From: Casuarius casuarius
Lineage: Eukaryota > Chordata > Aves > Casuariiformes > Casuariidae
Length of the DNA stretch: 64,000 bases
Direction: 5' to 3'
Assembly (NCBI GenBank): GCA_003342895.1
Contig: PTFA01000365.1
Span: 653,301-717,300 of the forward strand
Notes under the pieces: generated by a model
Database searches by the model: none
What the model was told of the DNA's origin: nothing
Seen by the model: the letters and a program-made list of their open reading frames with translations, nothing else
Translations under genes and position numbers: made by a program
Shown here: positions 1-49,871 of the stretch, piece by piece
Layout of the letters: each line of letters starts with the position of its first letter
Position numbering within the stretch: the first letter of the stretch is position 1

Positions 1-36921
<36,921 letters not shown>

Positions 36922-37455
36922 CCAGAAACATGAGCTGGATTTCATGTTTTCTTTTAACAGCATTGGACTGCTTATTCCCTCTGTGCTGGTACAGGAAACA
37001 TTAGACTTCTGACCAACGTTCTGCTTGTTCAGTGGATTAGTATTGGCCAACAGAGTAACTTCTAATAGGTTTAAGGTGCAAAATCAGTGTAATTTCACAT
37101 ACTCCAGATGATAATTTTTCCTTCTGTATTATGTATGCAATGTATTCTTTACTGGCTATTACATCTGTCCCCGCTTAACAAGTCAACATTTGCTTCCCTG
37201 TGTTGGATAGATTTACTATTATTTCAGCTAAGATTTAAACAAAACCCACACACACAATGTGTGTTGTGGTATTCAGGTATTTATAGATTAGCTGTCTTTT
37301 AACTGGAAATACCATTGTAAAGGAGTAGTTGGTTTAAAAGAAAAAAATGGTTTATAAACACAAATCCCAAACCAAAATAACCCTTTCAAAATCCCATGCA
37401 GAATTTTAATACTATGATATTTTCCTAGTGTTATTAAAAGAATTCAACAGTACTT
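36922..37455 (+). other. HTRA1: HTRA1 3' UTR (end inferred)
   Basis: Non-coding sequence directly after the HTRA1 stop codon. The end is placed about 15-20 nt after an ATTAAA hexamer at 37433-37438, giving a UTR of roughly 530 nt, close to the length remembered for human HTRA1. No AATAAA was noticed between the stop codon and this point. The true cleavage site was not observed. Confidence 0.55.
37433..37438 (+). terminator. Candidate poly(A) signal ATTAAA of HTRA1
   Basis: ATTAAA, the commonest variant of the poly(A) hexamer, about 510 nt after the HTRA1 stop codon. The assignment rests only on position and motif. Confidence 0.45.
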
Positions 37456-40400
37456 CTTGTGAGTGATTTGTTTTGCCTCCCCTTACAGAATGTTCTGTCT
37501 CTGAATGGCACATCTGCTTGAAGAGATGTCTTGATGTGCTCATTTTTATCATCATAAACCAAACCACTTCCACTTTATAGTATATGCTGGTATTTGTGCT
37601 CTTGCNCATCTGCTTTTTCTAGTGTGGCTGGCTCTAATATGTCATATTGGCAGTCCAAGATTGTGTCTTCNCTCTGTTAATATGCTTTCCTTATCATTTT
37701 GTTTTGATTATGACTTAACCAATGCCTTCTGTTTGCCTACTGCAGAAATTCTCAAATTGTGGATCATAGATTGTATACCATTATGTTTCAAATGATAGGA
37801 TATCTGTAACCTTTGTAAAGCTGGCCTTAAGCTCTTTAAAACAGGCTCTGTTTTATTCGCAGCTTGAGTGCTGGTGCATATACGATAGGACCTGATTTTT
37901 GACTAGGATATTGGGTATTACTGTAACATAAAGATTGACACTTAGATATTCCTATTATAGGTGCATTTTAAGCATGGGTAGTGAATGGGATTTTTTTTAC
38001 TGTCAAGGTGAACAATCACCAAAATTATAAATTACTGCATAATACTCATGAACAACCAAGAGGCTAAGGAGCTCTTGCTTTGTCCTCATTCAAATACATA
38101 ACTCAGAGAATTAATTCAAGGTTTACAGGTAGTTTCAGTGATTATCATTCCTAAACATGCTCTTTTTTGGGTACTGTATAATTTCATTGCTTCTTCATGC
38201 AACTCTTCAACTGGGTAACTGTCAGTGTATTATTTTTAGAACAGAAAGTTGTATTCTTTGCAATTACAGCAAGAAGTCTTCTAAATTCAGATCCCTGACA
38301 GTGTTTCATCTTCCGCCAGTGTATTTCCGTGCTGTTACAGCCAGGTTATGACAAGCTGGGGAGTCCATGTATCCCCTAACTCCAGCACCTGCCTTGACTC
38401 GCCTGGGATGACTTGCACAACAGGTGCTAGCGCAGACAGTGTGTNTACTGACACTTTACGTGGCTGAACACCCAACTATTATTATGTTTTATTTCTTCAG
38501 TCGCTATGGTAAATCACAAATACCTGGGAGTCTCCAAAGATATGATGGCACCAAGCACTTAAGGGCTGCAACACTTTCTAACATGAAAGACNCAAGCTAG
38601 CATAATCTTGCTGAGTTGCTTTTTAATATGTTTCCGTTGAATGCTCATCATACTGATGTCGATTAGTGTTCTAGCGTCCTGTTGAAGTAGTAATATATTT
38701 TGCAGATCATCTATGGCCTGTACAATACATAGCACAGCAACATGCAGATCTCAGCAAAAATGGATTAAAAAGAAAAATCCACCTACCTTCTCCACTCCTG
38801 CACCTAACCCCACTAGTCATTCAAAAATGAGGCTAAGGCCCCAAAGTCAGGAAATTGTGCATAAGAGAGAGAATTTTTCATCTCCCTTTCTATTTCAAGG
38901 TAAGTAGTTGTATAATGTATGAAACTGGTTGATGCTCTTTGTTCCTATTTTGTTTGTTATTGCATTTTCTTGATATGCAAAAAATTACATTTTAGTTTGA
39001 TTTCTACCTAGCTAATTTTGTCTTCCTGATGTCCTTTCAACGGCAGTGAGTACAATGTATGCTCACAAAGATGTGTGCTTTACATAGATACTGCTGTGAA
39101 GCGTAAATGTCTCAGGACAATGGGTCATTTTTGCCTGTAGAATAGGAAGGAGGCAAATGAACTTCCATAAATGTTTTTTGTGTACCGCTGGAATTAGTGA
39201 AATGTTTGTCCATACTGCTGTAGTGGGTAGGTGCATCCCCTCACTCCACCTCGTGGGAGGTAAGAGCTTTTATGCCACTGGAATCTTTCGTCATACATCT
39301 GAGAGCAGTTTTCTGATTAATTTTTTCAAGAGCACAATTGAGTTCTTTGCCTCAGATAGCCAAAAATACATGGATATCCCGAAGAACGCTCAATTTCCCT
39401 CTTGTAATATTTAACTATGTTTGCAGTTACCCAGGTAGTATCTTATCATCAAAATTGTCTATAATTGTTTGTGTTTGAAATAAGATTGCTGATCTGCAGA
39501 GACAAAGACGTCATGTTTGTCTTTAGTACAATTAATTAGCATGAATTTCAGATGTATTATTGGGAACAGTTACAGATTTAGAATAGTTTTTATTTGCTTG
39601 GACACAAAGTTTTTCCAAAGTGCAATTGAAAATACTTCATACAGAATAGCTTTGGCACAGTCTGTATAAATATCAATTTCCTGGACATTTAGTTAGTGTT
39701 GGATGCCAAATCAAGGAAATCGGACATCCTGGCATGATTTTCAGTATTTTGGAACGTCTGAAATGGAAATTAAAGCTTCTGCATATGTGGTGCTGAGTAG
39801 ATTGCTACGTGTCGTTGCACTCAGATGTAGTTTTGAAAAGCTAATTCACTTATTCCATGAGGGAAAAGTCTCCAGAGCTGTAAAAGAAATGATCATGACT
39901 AAGAATTGTCTGGTTTCTGTGGCTTGTACCCCAAACAGTAAAGTCTTGTGGCTTGAATACCAAAGAGGACTTTTTTTTTTCCCCTCTCCATAACTATTTT
40001 GCCTTTGTGTTAAGGATGCTGAGAATGTTTCTAAAGCTACATCTTTCCATATTACTCACAGTTGGAGAGATTTCTAGTAGGGCATTAGACCATAAATGTG
40101 TTCTTATTACGTATCAGGAAAAATACTGTAGAAGCGATTAAAACTGCAGTTGTAGACATATAGGAGAAATAATGGTGGTCAAGAAGGTAGTGTTTACCAA
40201 TCCAAAGCAGTACTGATTTGTGCCATAAGTATTTACATGCCATTGCGTGTCATTGCAGGGGTCCTGTCCATCCTTACAGTGAGAAAAAAGAACGGAAAAG
40301 TTCATTNGAGGTGCCAGGGATTTTCTTGATCAAATTATATTTGAGCTGATTCCTGCTATACCTAAATTCCCATAATATTTCCCATAGTTCCACACAGAAA

Positions 40401-43400
40401 ATAAGGATGTGGCTTGGATTCTTCAGGCAGAGAAGGATGCATGCTCCTTCTCTATTAGTACTGCTGATTGCCAGAAAAAGGAAACTGAAATTTTACCCTG
40501 GGCTGCTGATAAATCACACTTTGAAGTTTGACGTCAACAAGCTAATGTGAGGCTTTCTTCATACAGAGAAGCAGAAGCATCCGTGTGAGGCAGGAAGGAG
40601 CCAAACAGAGAAGTGATAATTGCAGGACTGCTATTCTTGCCATACTTTTCAAAGTTAGGATGAAAACCTCAACTCGGCAACCTGCCATCTAGACTACAGA
40701 GTTCAGCTAGCATCAGGTAAAGTTGTCTTGAGGAGGAGGGTTGATAATGTTACTCATAATGTGACATCTGTCAGCATTCTCAGTTTTACAGAAATTGGTA
40801 GCAGAGAGCTTAGTTTATGTTCTTTGTGTGTATACTCTGTACATCTGTACATATCTACATTGTGTGCACATCTGTACAGTGCAGTTAGTGCAGATGACTA
40901 ATAAGCTCTTCGATCTCTTCTTNTCTTGCTCCCAAACTTAGTTTAGTCAGAGCCAAACCCCCGGGGCCACCAGGAATTAATTATGTTTCAGCCTGTTTGT
41001 GCTGTTACTCTATAGATGTGCAACAGCTTGATTCATTAAGTGCTCTTTATTGCACAGAATTGCTACTAAAACCCATCAAATATATAATCCAGCTAATTGG
41101 AAATAAAAAGTTTAGGAAGGAACCTGTCACACATGCTAGGGCATGTTTGGGTACCAGAGCAGCTATTTAACTACCTGAACTTTTTGGAACGTTTTCCTCC
41201 AAGTTTCATAAACGTGTTTAGCAGTCATGGTACAGTAATATCTGGACTCTGTTGTTCCCTGTAAACTCTCTAAGGAAGTGGATAATAACCAGGCAATGAT
41301 TAAGGAGAAAATGGGGCCGGAGCTAAAGATTGGGAGTCTCTGATTTACTGAAGTTGGTAAGGAGTTAAGTTTGGTAGCTTGGAAATAGTGCCTAACATTC
41401 TGCAAAATAGAATATAATCTATTTGTTTTGTTCATTTCTTTTCTGTTCTGCTCGGTGTTTATGCAGTGAGAGTACAGTGATTCTCAGAAAATTATTAATA
41501 TGAGTATCTGTGGAAAGCAGACTGTGTTACACGAGCATACTAGTACTGGAAGGTGCTTGGTCAGGTATCTGTATCTGACAGTCTAAGCAGTTGCAATTTA
41601 CTGATCTCTCTGAATCTGCTAAAAAGATCCCTGTGCTGCTTACATACATTTTCATCTTTCCATGGGTTTGGCTACAAAGCTATCTGCATCAAAAAGGGAA
41701 TGTGTCTACTTCGGTCCAGGGGATTAGGGCGCTGTGCAGTGGCAACTGCTTAGTTTATCTGTACCCTATTGTTGCTTGGCTCATTGTGTAGACATTGCTC
41801 AAATGTTCTAGCTCTTCCATGCAGTAACTTTCTATGAATCACTACAATCAACAGAAGCTTTTTTTCAAAGCAGATTGAGATGAAAAACCGTTAGAAAAGC
41901 AGTTACGGAAAAGCTTAGTTTATTCCACGTCTGTAAAGCATTGTGGGTTTTTTTGTTTTGGTTTGGTTTTGAATATTGAAATTGAAATCCTTTTTGTACA
42001 AAGACTGATCTACAAATATATACAACTACCTATCCTGGATCATTGCAGCAAGATGAATAGTTGGTCCATGTTACTAATAAAACCAGACCAGTCTCTCTTC
42101 TCTCCCTCCATTCCATCCCTTTATCACTTTAATTCACATTCACTGCTACTATTTTTAGGTATATTCTTTTGGAAACTATTTAAAACAAACAATCAGGATT
42201 ATCATAGCAGAGAATCTGATCCTGTACTTTGGGTTTTTGTTAGGGCCTTCCTTGCTTTCATCTGGAGCCCTGTTGTGTGCAGGGTTTAAGCACTTAGGTC
42301 TAAGTCATTCTGTCTTCTTTTGAACTCCAAGGTAATCTTGCAAATGCTCAGCATTTCCAGCTGACCACTCTCTTGCAACACTTGTATAAGAAGTGAAGTT
42401 TTGCATCATGCTGCTTGCCTCCCCAAACCTTCTGGGGTGGTTTGCACAACAGGGTTGCTGCATTTCTTCTGTCATCTATTTATGAACTGTGGCTGCTTCT
42501 AGTGGAAGCATGGTCTTCATTTCTCCACCTGTAAAACAGAGGTAAAGGTGCTGATCACTTCTGTAGAGGAAAATAATGGTGTGAGAAATATGGGCAAAAA
42601 ATAATGGTGGGAAGCAATAGTTCACAGTTCTTGTTCTGTCTGCCGCCTTGGTGAATACTGTGATTTAGCCTGTGTGCATATGGTAGCTGCGGGGGCCTTG
42701 CTGTGTCTGCCTGGCTGCTCCCATTTTTGAAAGCCCACCGAGAGCTGAGAGAGGAGTTGTAGCCCATGGGGTTGACCCTACAGCTACAGGGCCTCCAAAG
42801 AAATAAGTGTTTATCAGGAACTGTGGTCAGATAAGTCCACGAGGGGGCGAATTGAAACCAAGTGTTCAACATGATAGTTTGCTCTCTGGCTGTAGTCGAG
42901 AGGCTTCTTGTTCCATGATACCGGGATATCAGTAAAGGGGAGAAGAGGCGGCACGAGGAGAAACTGGCAATATGTTCCTCATTGTATGGGTGAGGATGGG
43001 GGGCTCGGTGTGTTTGCCTGTGTCCTGCAGAGCACCATTGTGTGGCTTTTCTAGGGGGACAACGAGATCCAGTGGGCTGTGTTCACACCTTCCTAACAGG
43101 GGAGACTTTTGAGTTGTTTATTATATTAATTTTTACATAACTTTAAAATATTAAGATATAAAATATATATTTTTAAAAAAGTATATTTCCACATTACTGC
43201 AGATAGCATGTTTGCTGAATGGATGGTTTTAAGTCTTGGAAGTCTATAAGCTCTTGCGTACTTCGGCAGCCCTTCCATGCTGACTGGACTATCTTGTAGC
43301 TCTAATTCACTTTTCCTTCAGCTGTTCCTCTCACAAGTTAGGGCATCACACAGTTTCCCACTGGAAGATCTCTATACATAAAGATCCTATCCCTCCAGCT

Positions 43401-43520
43401 GCACATATTTCAGAAGTCAGTTGTTGGCTGTCCGATAAACTCAAGATTAAACAAGGCCAAATGTACTTTCTTATCTTTATTACAGAAGTGCTAGGCTTGC
43501 TTAAACAGAAATTAAGTGGT
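37456..43520. other. Intergenic, no gene recognised
   Basis: Sequence downstream of HTRA1. Scattered open frames up to 108 codons match no family I know. A short MIR-like piece may lie at 42510-42550 (atttctccacctgtaaaaca). A small repeat of acatctgtaca lies near 40840-40880, and 43100-43190 is very AT-rich. I see nothing else. Confidence 0.7.
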
Positions 43521-43532
43521 AGAAGCTTTATT

Positions 43533-43558
43533 TAATGTTAGCTTTATTGCTAACATTA
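43533..43558. repeat. Perfect 10-bp-stem hairpin
   Basis: taatgttagc at 43533-43542 pairs perfectly with gctaacatta at 43549-43558 around the loop tttatt. It is the first of three hairpins within 220 nt. Confidence 0.85.
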
Positions 43559-43563
43559 TAAGA

Positions 43564-43642
43564 GTTATTTACCTTTGTTTACCGTAACACAATCTGGATA
43601 TCATGATATCCAGATGTTACTGTAGGGAAGTCTTTAAATAAC
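43564..43642. repeat. 24-bp perfect palindrome inside a larger imperfect inverted repeat
   Basis: 43592-43615 equals its own reverse complement (atctggatatca / tgatatccagat). Flanking gtaac (43584-43588) and gttac (43616-43620) extend the stem past a 3-nt bulge. gttattta (43564-43571) and taaataac (43635-43642) extend it again. It looks like a small fold-back element, possibly a MITE relic. Confidence 0.8.
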
Positions 43643-43722
43643 TATCATATAACTATCAAGTGAGAATAACATGCCATTAATCCCTTATTTTATAAAACAG
43701 TAAAACCTTCTCTAGAATCCAG

Positions 43723-43753
43723 CCAGATTATTATATTCAAATATAATAATTGG
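43723..43753. repeat. AT-rich hairpin, 11-bp stem
   Basis: attattatatt (43727-43737) pairs with aatataataat (43740-43750) around a 2-nt loop. Outer cca and tgg extend it past a one-base bulge. Confidence 0.8.
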
Positions 43754-44149
43754 TTATGTAAACCCTTTGGTAAAAATTACATCAGCATGTTATATTATGT
43801 TGATTATGCTGCTACTACTACTACAACTTGAAACCTTGCACTCATTAAAGAAAAAACAATTCCAGTGACCCACCCAAACATTCACCTTTAACAAAACTGT
43901 TATCCTTTTGAACAAGAGTAATCCCTTTGGGAAGAGGTTACCTTCTGGATATCAAGATAGCTACAATAAAATTCGTTTTATGGCATGTAAGTTGATTAAG
44001 TTTACATTTTATCTGTCTGCATTTCTGCCAGGCAACAACTCAGAAGGGTTAATACCAATGTGCAAGTCAAGCATACATGGATTCCTGTATAGAATCACGC
44101 ATTGCTCACAAAGGCAACAGCAGACACAGTCTGGGATGGGCTTTGCAGG

Positions 44150-44900
44150 GCTGTGACGTGCCAGTAGAGGGGTGCCTGGGATTCTTTTGGATTCCAGAGT
44201 TAGTCGCACTGAACTCACGAGATCATCATTTGTCAAGCATAAGAATTTATTAGAGCTAGGCAGTTCTACACAAGTGACGGATGCTGGACAACACTAAACA
44301 ATTAGCACCAGAAAATCTACAAGTATAACAAAGCTAAAAAATATATTAAAGCTAGAAATATAACAGAACTAAAAAATAGAATACACATATCAGAGCTCTA
44401 TGGTTAAGCCATGGATGCATGGCACAATGACCATCCTTGGATGCATAGTATGATCACCATTCTCGCCCTTTCCTTGTCTTTATGGGCCACCCCTCTGGTA
44501 TAGTTTTCTCTGGATTGTTTTCACCATGCTTGAGCTGCACCAAGATGAGTCAGGTTCTCTCTGGCAGCTGGCACCAAGGATGTCCCCACTGATGGGTGGG
44601 TTGTCAGGTCTGCAGGCCAGCTGACGGTAACAGGTCCACACAGAGGTATGTGGCTTACTTTCTTTTATTCTTCCCAGGCTTAGTTTATTATCCAGGCAAA
44701 CAATGCCAGACCATAGTTATACAATAGAACAGATGGCCTCAGTCAACAACAGAATGGATACCAACAGGATGGTCAACAGTATGGTCAACAGATAACAGTA
44801 TGGATGTTCAACATATAACCCAGTGCAAAGTTCCACAGTACCTAGATGCTTACAGTGCGAGTCTGCAGTGTCACTTCCCCTTGCTGTCTAGGTTTATTCA
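44150..44900 (-). mobile_element. Probable LTR-type retroelement relic, minus strand
   Basis: On the minus strand, AATAAA lies at about 44248-44253, followed by a U5-like stretch ending in ccaaaagaatcccaggcacc and a CA-type terminus near 44155-44165. A second AATAAA-like site is at about 44687. The interior has low complexity (gctaaaaaatatattaaagc; repeated 'ggtcaacagtatgg' near 44770-44800). No coding region, primer site or target-site duplication was confirmed. Family unknown and boundaries approximate. It could instead be unique sequence. Confidence 0.4.
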
Positions 44901-46779
44901 ACAATCATGGGGTCATCGGAGGGCTACGGCAACCCCACAGTTTAAGTCCAGCTGTGGTACACCTGGTGTTCCTTAACTCTTGGGGAGCAGCCCAAAGCAA
45001 ACCCCTGTTCTATGGACTGCACCATCCTGAGTCCCATGCTTGCTTGTGTGGCACCTGTCAAGGGCTATTGCAATTGTATGGACCAAGATGTTTAATACAT
45101 TAGAACATTTTCTTTTGTCCTTATTACGGTGTTTGAAACTAGCCATTCTATGAAAGATCTTGAACAGGCACTTGGAGAAGGTTCCCTGATGTTGCAGGTG
45201 TGACTGAAAGTGCAGTAGCTCAGTATGATGCTGGTGCCATGAGTACGGTGGGGTGGCCCAGGTGCTCCCCTGCAACTCAGTTTGAAGGGTGCTGTGGGGC
45301 CGGGTGTTGGTAAGCAGCATGGTTCCCCCAGAGGGATTTGGCCTGGTGCCTCATTATTGAGGCAGCACATTGCCTGTACGATCTTTTTATAAAATGGTGC
45401 TGGTAATTCTCACAGCTGCTATGCTACAGAGAATCTGGTTGAGATCTGCTCTAGGGAATTTTCTGTTTCAGATTTAGACCCTTGCTAGCCCTCAGCCACA
45501 GTAGGGAAATTGTGCTTGCAGGAGAGACTGCTTCAGTAGAGAACTATAACCAGTGGAGAAATATAACCAGTGTTTTTAAAACAATGGCTGTAGAAAATTG
45601 TTCCTAGACACCATGCAATGACTGTGAGGAACAGAGAACAGGAAGTGCCACAGAAACCTGTGGCAGAGAAAAGGGGGGTCCTGAATCACTGCAGAGAGCA
45701 CCACGACCAAGTCCTCAGGTGATGAAAGTCCACTCTTACCTTTATCTCCTCAGTAGCTCACAAATGCATTTTTCTTCAGTGTCTGGCAAGTGGTACGATA
45801 CTGGGGAAATCCTAGTTCATGTAAGCGAGCAGGGGCAAAGAGAAAGAAAATCTCACCCTGAGAAAGGGCAGTGCTGCAGTAGGGAGAGCTGAGAGCCGTC
45901 TCCACTGAGAGAGTTAGGGCCAGGCTGGAGCGCTGGTTGGGAGACGTGGCCTGGTCCCTCAGAGCAGGGGGAACCTGTGTTTGGACATTGGTAGTGGTTC
46001 ATGGTGGCCTTACTAACCCCTGGATGCAGTCTTAAGTGTCAGATTTTCTAGAGACTGGTGTTAGAAGTCGGTTTTGCCTCTGGATATTGCTTTGAATACT
46101 CAGTAGGCTGGAGAACACTTAGCAAAGTACCATGCGGTATCTTGGAAAACGTTGCAAGAAGGAAGTAGGATACAGAACCACAAAATCCAGTCCTGTGTTT
46201 GTGCTGGTCAAACGTTTGTTGTCCTGATGAAGCGTAGCTTTGTGTTTTTCCTTTTATCTTTCAAATATGTTTAAAGACACAGTCTTCCCTCTTTTTAGTA
46301 GAAATGCTCTTTGCTTTGCCTTTTTGAGTGACTATGGACTTATTTATTTTGTCAGGATGGCAGAAATATTTGATATAGTTACTGATCACATTTGGAAAAG
46401 GAGGCATAGCTGCTAAATTTAGAACTAGCAGCGACCAGCCCAGCCCAGCTGAATTCATGTAGTTGTTAGCCTAAGTTCAGAACTAGATTGGATGGACTGT
46501 TTAGAAACTTGGTCGAACTGTGTACATAAAAGTACACATTAATATGTAGCACTGTTAGTTTCTTTCCCACTACATAAACATTGTGGAACACTGTCAATAT
46601 TTGTGCAAAAATGATGTTAAACATGACATCACTTGGAGTGAAGCCTTTCATGACAGGTGTGGACTTTATCCCAAATTATGCTTTGTTTTTTTTGTGTTAC
46701 TGGTTACAAAAAACTGTAAATTTTCAAGCCTTCTTATAATAGCTTAAGAGTTAGNCTGTTTGACAAGGAAATCCCCAGG
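44901..46779. other. Intergenic, no gene recognised
   Basis: Unique-looking sequence. Open frames of 65-115 codons on both strands near 44.9-45.4 kb show no known domain or splice context. Nothing else was supported. Confidence 0.6.
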
Positions 46780-46880
46780 GTTAGAAGGGGTCAAAGCCAT
46801 CTCTCACATCCCACAAAACCAACCTAAGTGCTTGGCTATAGACTAGCCAGGGTGGGAGAAGTCTCTGTGCTTCCACCTGA
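46780..46880 (-). repeat. Possible tRNA-like SINE relic (second copy)
   Basis: atctctcacatcccacaaaa, then ctaagtgcttggctatag and ccagggtgggag, resembles the minus-strand half of the same tRNA-like SINE recognised near 12.7-12.9 kb. Diverged and from memory. Confidence 0.4.
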
Positions 46881-47299
46881 TGCTGTGCCAGGTGCAAAGA
46901 ATGGCCAAGTAGCAGCTCTGCAGTACTGGCTAAGGGATCCTTAAGAACAGGCAATAAGGAGTCCTAGCTCCTGCTGTGGGTCTGTTTATTATCTTTTTTC
47001 CAGTAACTATTTATGTAAGCCATCTGACTTAGGAGGAGGTATTTAGATTTCATAGTGTTAAAGATATTTTCTGAGATGATTATTTTTTTCATTTTCTTGT
47101 CCTTTGCTATTGAGTCTTTATTTTTCTTTCTCTACTAGCTGGGGTCTGGAGTGTATTTTCATATAAGATGTAACTCATGCTTTGACATGAAGTGTAATAT
47201 ACCAGGGTGTTTGTTTCGAGAAAGTAAATAGAGACCCAAACTGTTTCTACTGTGTAAGATGTCCCCCCACCTCAGGGTATAGGTGCTTGATTTCTGTTT

Positions 47300-47750
47300 T
47301 CTTGTATAGACCTTTGATAAACAGATCCTGTTGCGTGTAAGTGTCGTGGAGGGAAGGCGGGGGGAGCCTGAGCTGGATGCTGAAGGCAAAGCAAGCTGAA
47401 TTACGGGCCGAGAGTTGTGCCCAGCTGTGCCTGTGCAGAAGTACAGGTGAAGTCTGTTGGAAAAGCCCTTGGTGCTGTGGAGTGCGAGTCCTGTGAACAG
47501 GACTGCCTCGGGGGTAGCGCTACCGATACTGCTCTGATGTCTCCGCAATTCACTCTGTCTACCCGTCCGCTCGTAAGCAGAGCTGGTACAGCCTGACAGT
47601 CCTTCAGCGTGCGAGATAGCCCCTGGCAGTCCTTCAGCGTGCNAGATAGCCCCTGGGCAGCGGCAGCGGCAGGGAGCCGGGTGGGGGAAGCGGTCTGGCA
47701 GGCGTAGCGGGGCGGCTCAGGCTGCCTCGGAGAAGCGGGCTCACCTAATT
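47300..47750. promoter_or_regulatory. GC/CpG-rich patch with a 30-nt tandem repeat
   Basis: CpG density rises sharply (gaaggcggggggagcctgag, gggtagcgctaccgat, cccgtccgctcg, gcagcggcagcgg, gtagcggggcggctcagg). It lies about 2.2 kb before the DMBT1 start. No splice-consistent coding exon was found. It may be a distal regulatory element or the start of an unrecognised transcript. Confidence 0.4.
47597..47656 (+). repeat. 30-nt tandem duplication, 2 copies
   Basis: cagtccttcagcgtgcgaga plus tagcccctgg occurs twice back to back, identical except for one ambiguous base. Confidence 0.9.
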
Positions 47751-49774
47751 ATGGAGATGAACTGCTCTGGCTGGGACATGCCACCTGGAGACAAAATGTC
47801 TAAATTCCCAGTGCCCCCAGCAACCCAGGTGGCCAACTCCTGGCCCCAACAAAAGGGGCAGACGACTCAGCCTATAGCTTGGTGGGAAGGACACGCTCCT
47901 AGCGTTGGATTTAAGCAACCTCTTGGCACCTTTGCGGGCCAGCCACCTCAAATTTGACTTAAAGGCCTCAGACTTAATCTTTGGAGTTGTCTCGCATGTT
48001 GTCTTTTTCCATTTCAGTGTCAACAGCTTTTGTTGACCCTTTGATTTTTGATGCTGCTTTAGTCTAGGTTTGCTTTTTTTTTTTTTCCCTCCCCCCTCCA
48101 GCTCTCAAGGTGCACAACAGCTGCCCCAACCCATTTATCAAGCCACCTCCCTTATTTCCTTCAGTCTCTCTGAAAATCTGACATCTTCCATCTGGCTTGC
48201 AAAACCCTGATAACATTTATGTTTACATATCCAATGTAATATATTTACAGAGTCAGTGTGCTGTTAACATGCCTCACAAAGTAACCCTTTTTCTAGAGGG
48301 CTTAGAGCTTCCTTTCTCGCTTTGATCTCCTGGCTCTCCTTTGCAGTGTCCTCTTGAGTTCAGGTGCTGGCTGTCTGGAGCCAGGACGCTTACTCTGTGT
48401 TTTTCATGTGTTTCATGAGGCACATGAGAGACTTGAGTCCTCAGAAACTGTTACTGAACAATAAAGACACCAAACCCATCTAAAACCAGCAGCAGGAATC
48501 ACCACAATGTCAAATCTTTATCTACAAAAAGTGTNGAAAAAAATGCAGAATTTTTTATTCTGCAACAACAGGAATTAAAGCCCTGAGCCACCTGATCTGA
48601 CTTTGGAGATAGCCCTGTTTTAACTTGAGGGTTTGACTAGAAGGCCCCGAGAGGCCAGGCTAAATAATTCTAGGATTTTATGTACTGTTCAGATATTGCC
48701 AAATTTAGCTGTGCTGTTGCAAGTGCAGTTTCTTCGATGAGCATTCAGATCCACTGAAGATCTAATCCATGATCTGAAACAATTTGTTTTCATACAGATC
48801 CATTGTAAGGTTCAGCTGGATCCAGTATCTTAAATACATTGTAAATCCCAGGGTGAGGACTGTGTAGAACAATCTGTAAAGTTCTTAAGAGCTTCAGAAA
48901 CAGAGAATTTGGGAAGTGAGGCTATGACTCTTTTCCTTTATTTTCTATTCTTCCTCCTATCCCCTGACTTAAACTCCTGGTTACCTGGAAAGGTTCGTGC
49001 AATTTAACAATAATCAGTGTTATGACCTCTGAATTTTGACTTGAGTTTGTAATGAAACCCNAAAGATGACTTTGTTGGTTTCAAATTTGCAGTAGATGAT
49101 TTACAGAGCTAAAACCTACTGTGTGAGTCATATTACACTGGTGAAGCATGAAAAGAGAAGGTCAGAAAGAGTGTAATGTACTCACTTTCTACTGAATTTG
49201 TATGCGACATCTATCAATCAGGACAAAAATACTCATAAAAGTAGTCAGGGAAACTCAGTGCAGCGCAGCATCCTAATTCCAAACTCCTTTACCTCCTGAA
49301 AGTTAACTAATGCATGACTAATATTTGAGAAATACGTTGTATTACGTTGTGGTAATTTTGTGTGAAGTTTGTAGCTTTACAATAGTTTTAAAGGGCTGGA
49401 GACACAACCATTGTATTTGGTAGTGCCCTCCCAACACCTGGTAGCGGTCTCCCCTTGAGGGAAGCCAGGTCGGTCACAAGGGTCTCCGTGAGCCCCTCCG
49501 TTACTTCCTAGCAGGCTCTTCCCCTTGCAAGTCTTCAGTAACAAAAAAGAAGGAAAACCACCCAGAAACTACACAGACTTCAAAAGTAACTGGGTTCAAA
49601 TATTACTCAAACCCAAGACTGGGATATTTTATGTTAGTGACAGCAAAAGAAATGTTTTCCCAGAGGAATCCCTGTTATCTTGTAGAATCAGGAAGCTATA
49701 AAAAGCTGAGTAACAAATCAAGCATATCTTCATGTGCAGGTGAAGTAAGAGCAGTGTGGGCATGTGTTCGGTAT
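47751..49774. other. Intergenic region upstream of DMBT1, no gene recognised
   Basis: A 68-codon + frame (47751-47957) and an overlapping 92-codon - frame (47745-48023) have no motif I recognise. A poly-T tract follows near 48075. The rest is unique sequence. Confidence 0.55.
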
Positions 49775-49836
49775 TGACTCACCGAGGGCCAGGTTGGCCT
49801 ACTGAGCTACGCCCCTTTAGCTTCTCTGCCTATAAA
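49775..49836 (+). promoter_or_regulatory. DMBT1 core promoter: AP-1-like site, GC box, TATA box
   Basis: TGACTCA (AP-1 consensus) at 49775-49781, an ACGCCCCT GC/KLF-like box at 49809-49816 and TATAAA at 49831-49836. Transcription would be expected to start near 49860, leaving a 5' UTR of only about 10-15 nt before the ATG at 49872. Spacing is canonical. The start site was not observed. Confidence 0.65.
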
Positions 49837-49871
49837 TTCCAATGGCCTCTTCTGTCAGCAGTGCTGTTGAG

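Noticed and set aside
47159..47548. 129-codon minus-strand frame in the GC-rich patch
   Set aside because: Ser/Arg-rich composition effect with no motif; kept only as a CpG-rich region.
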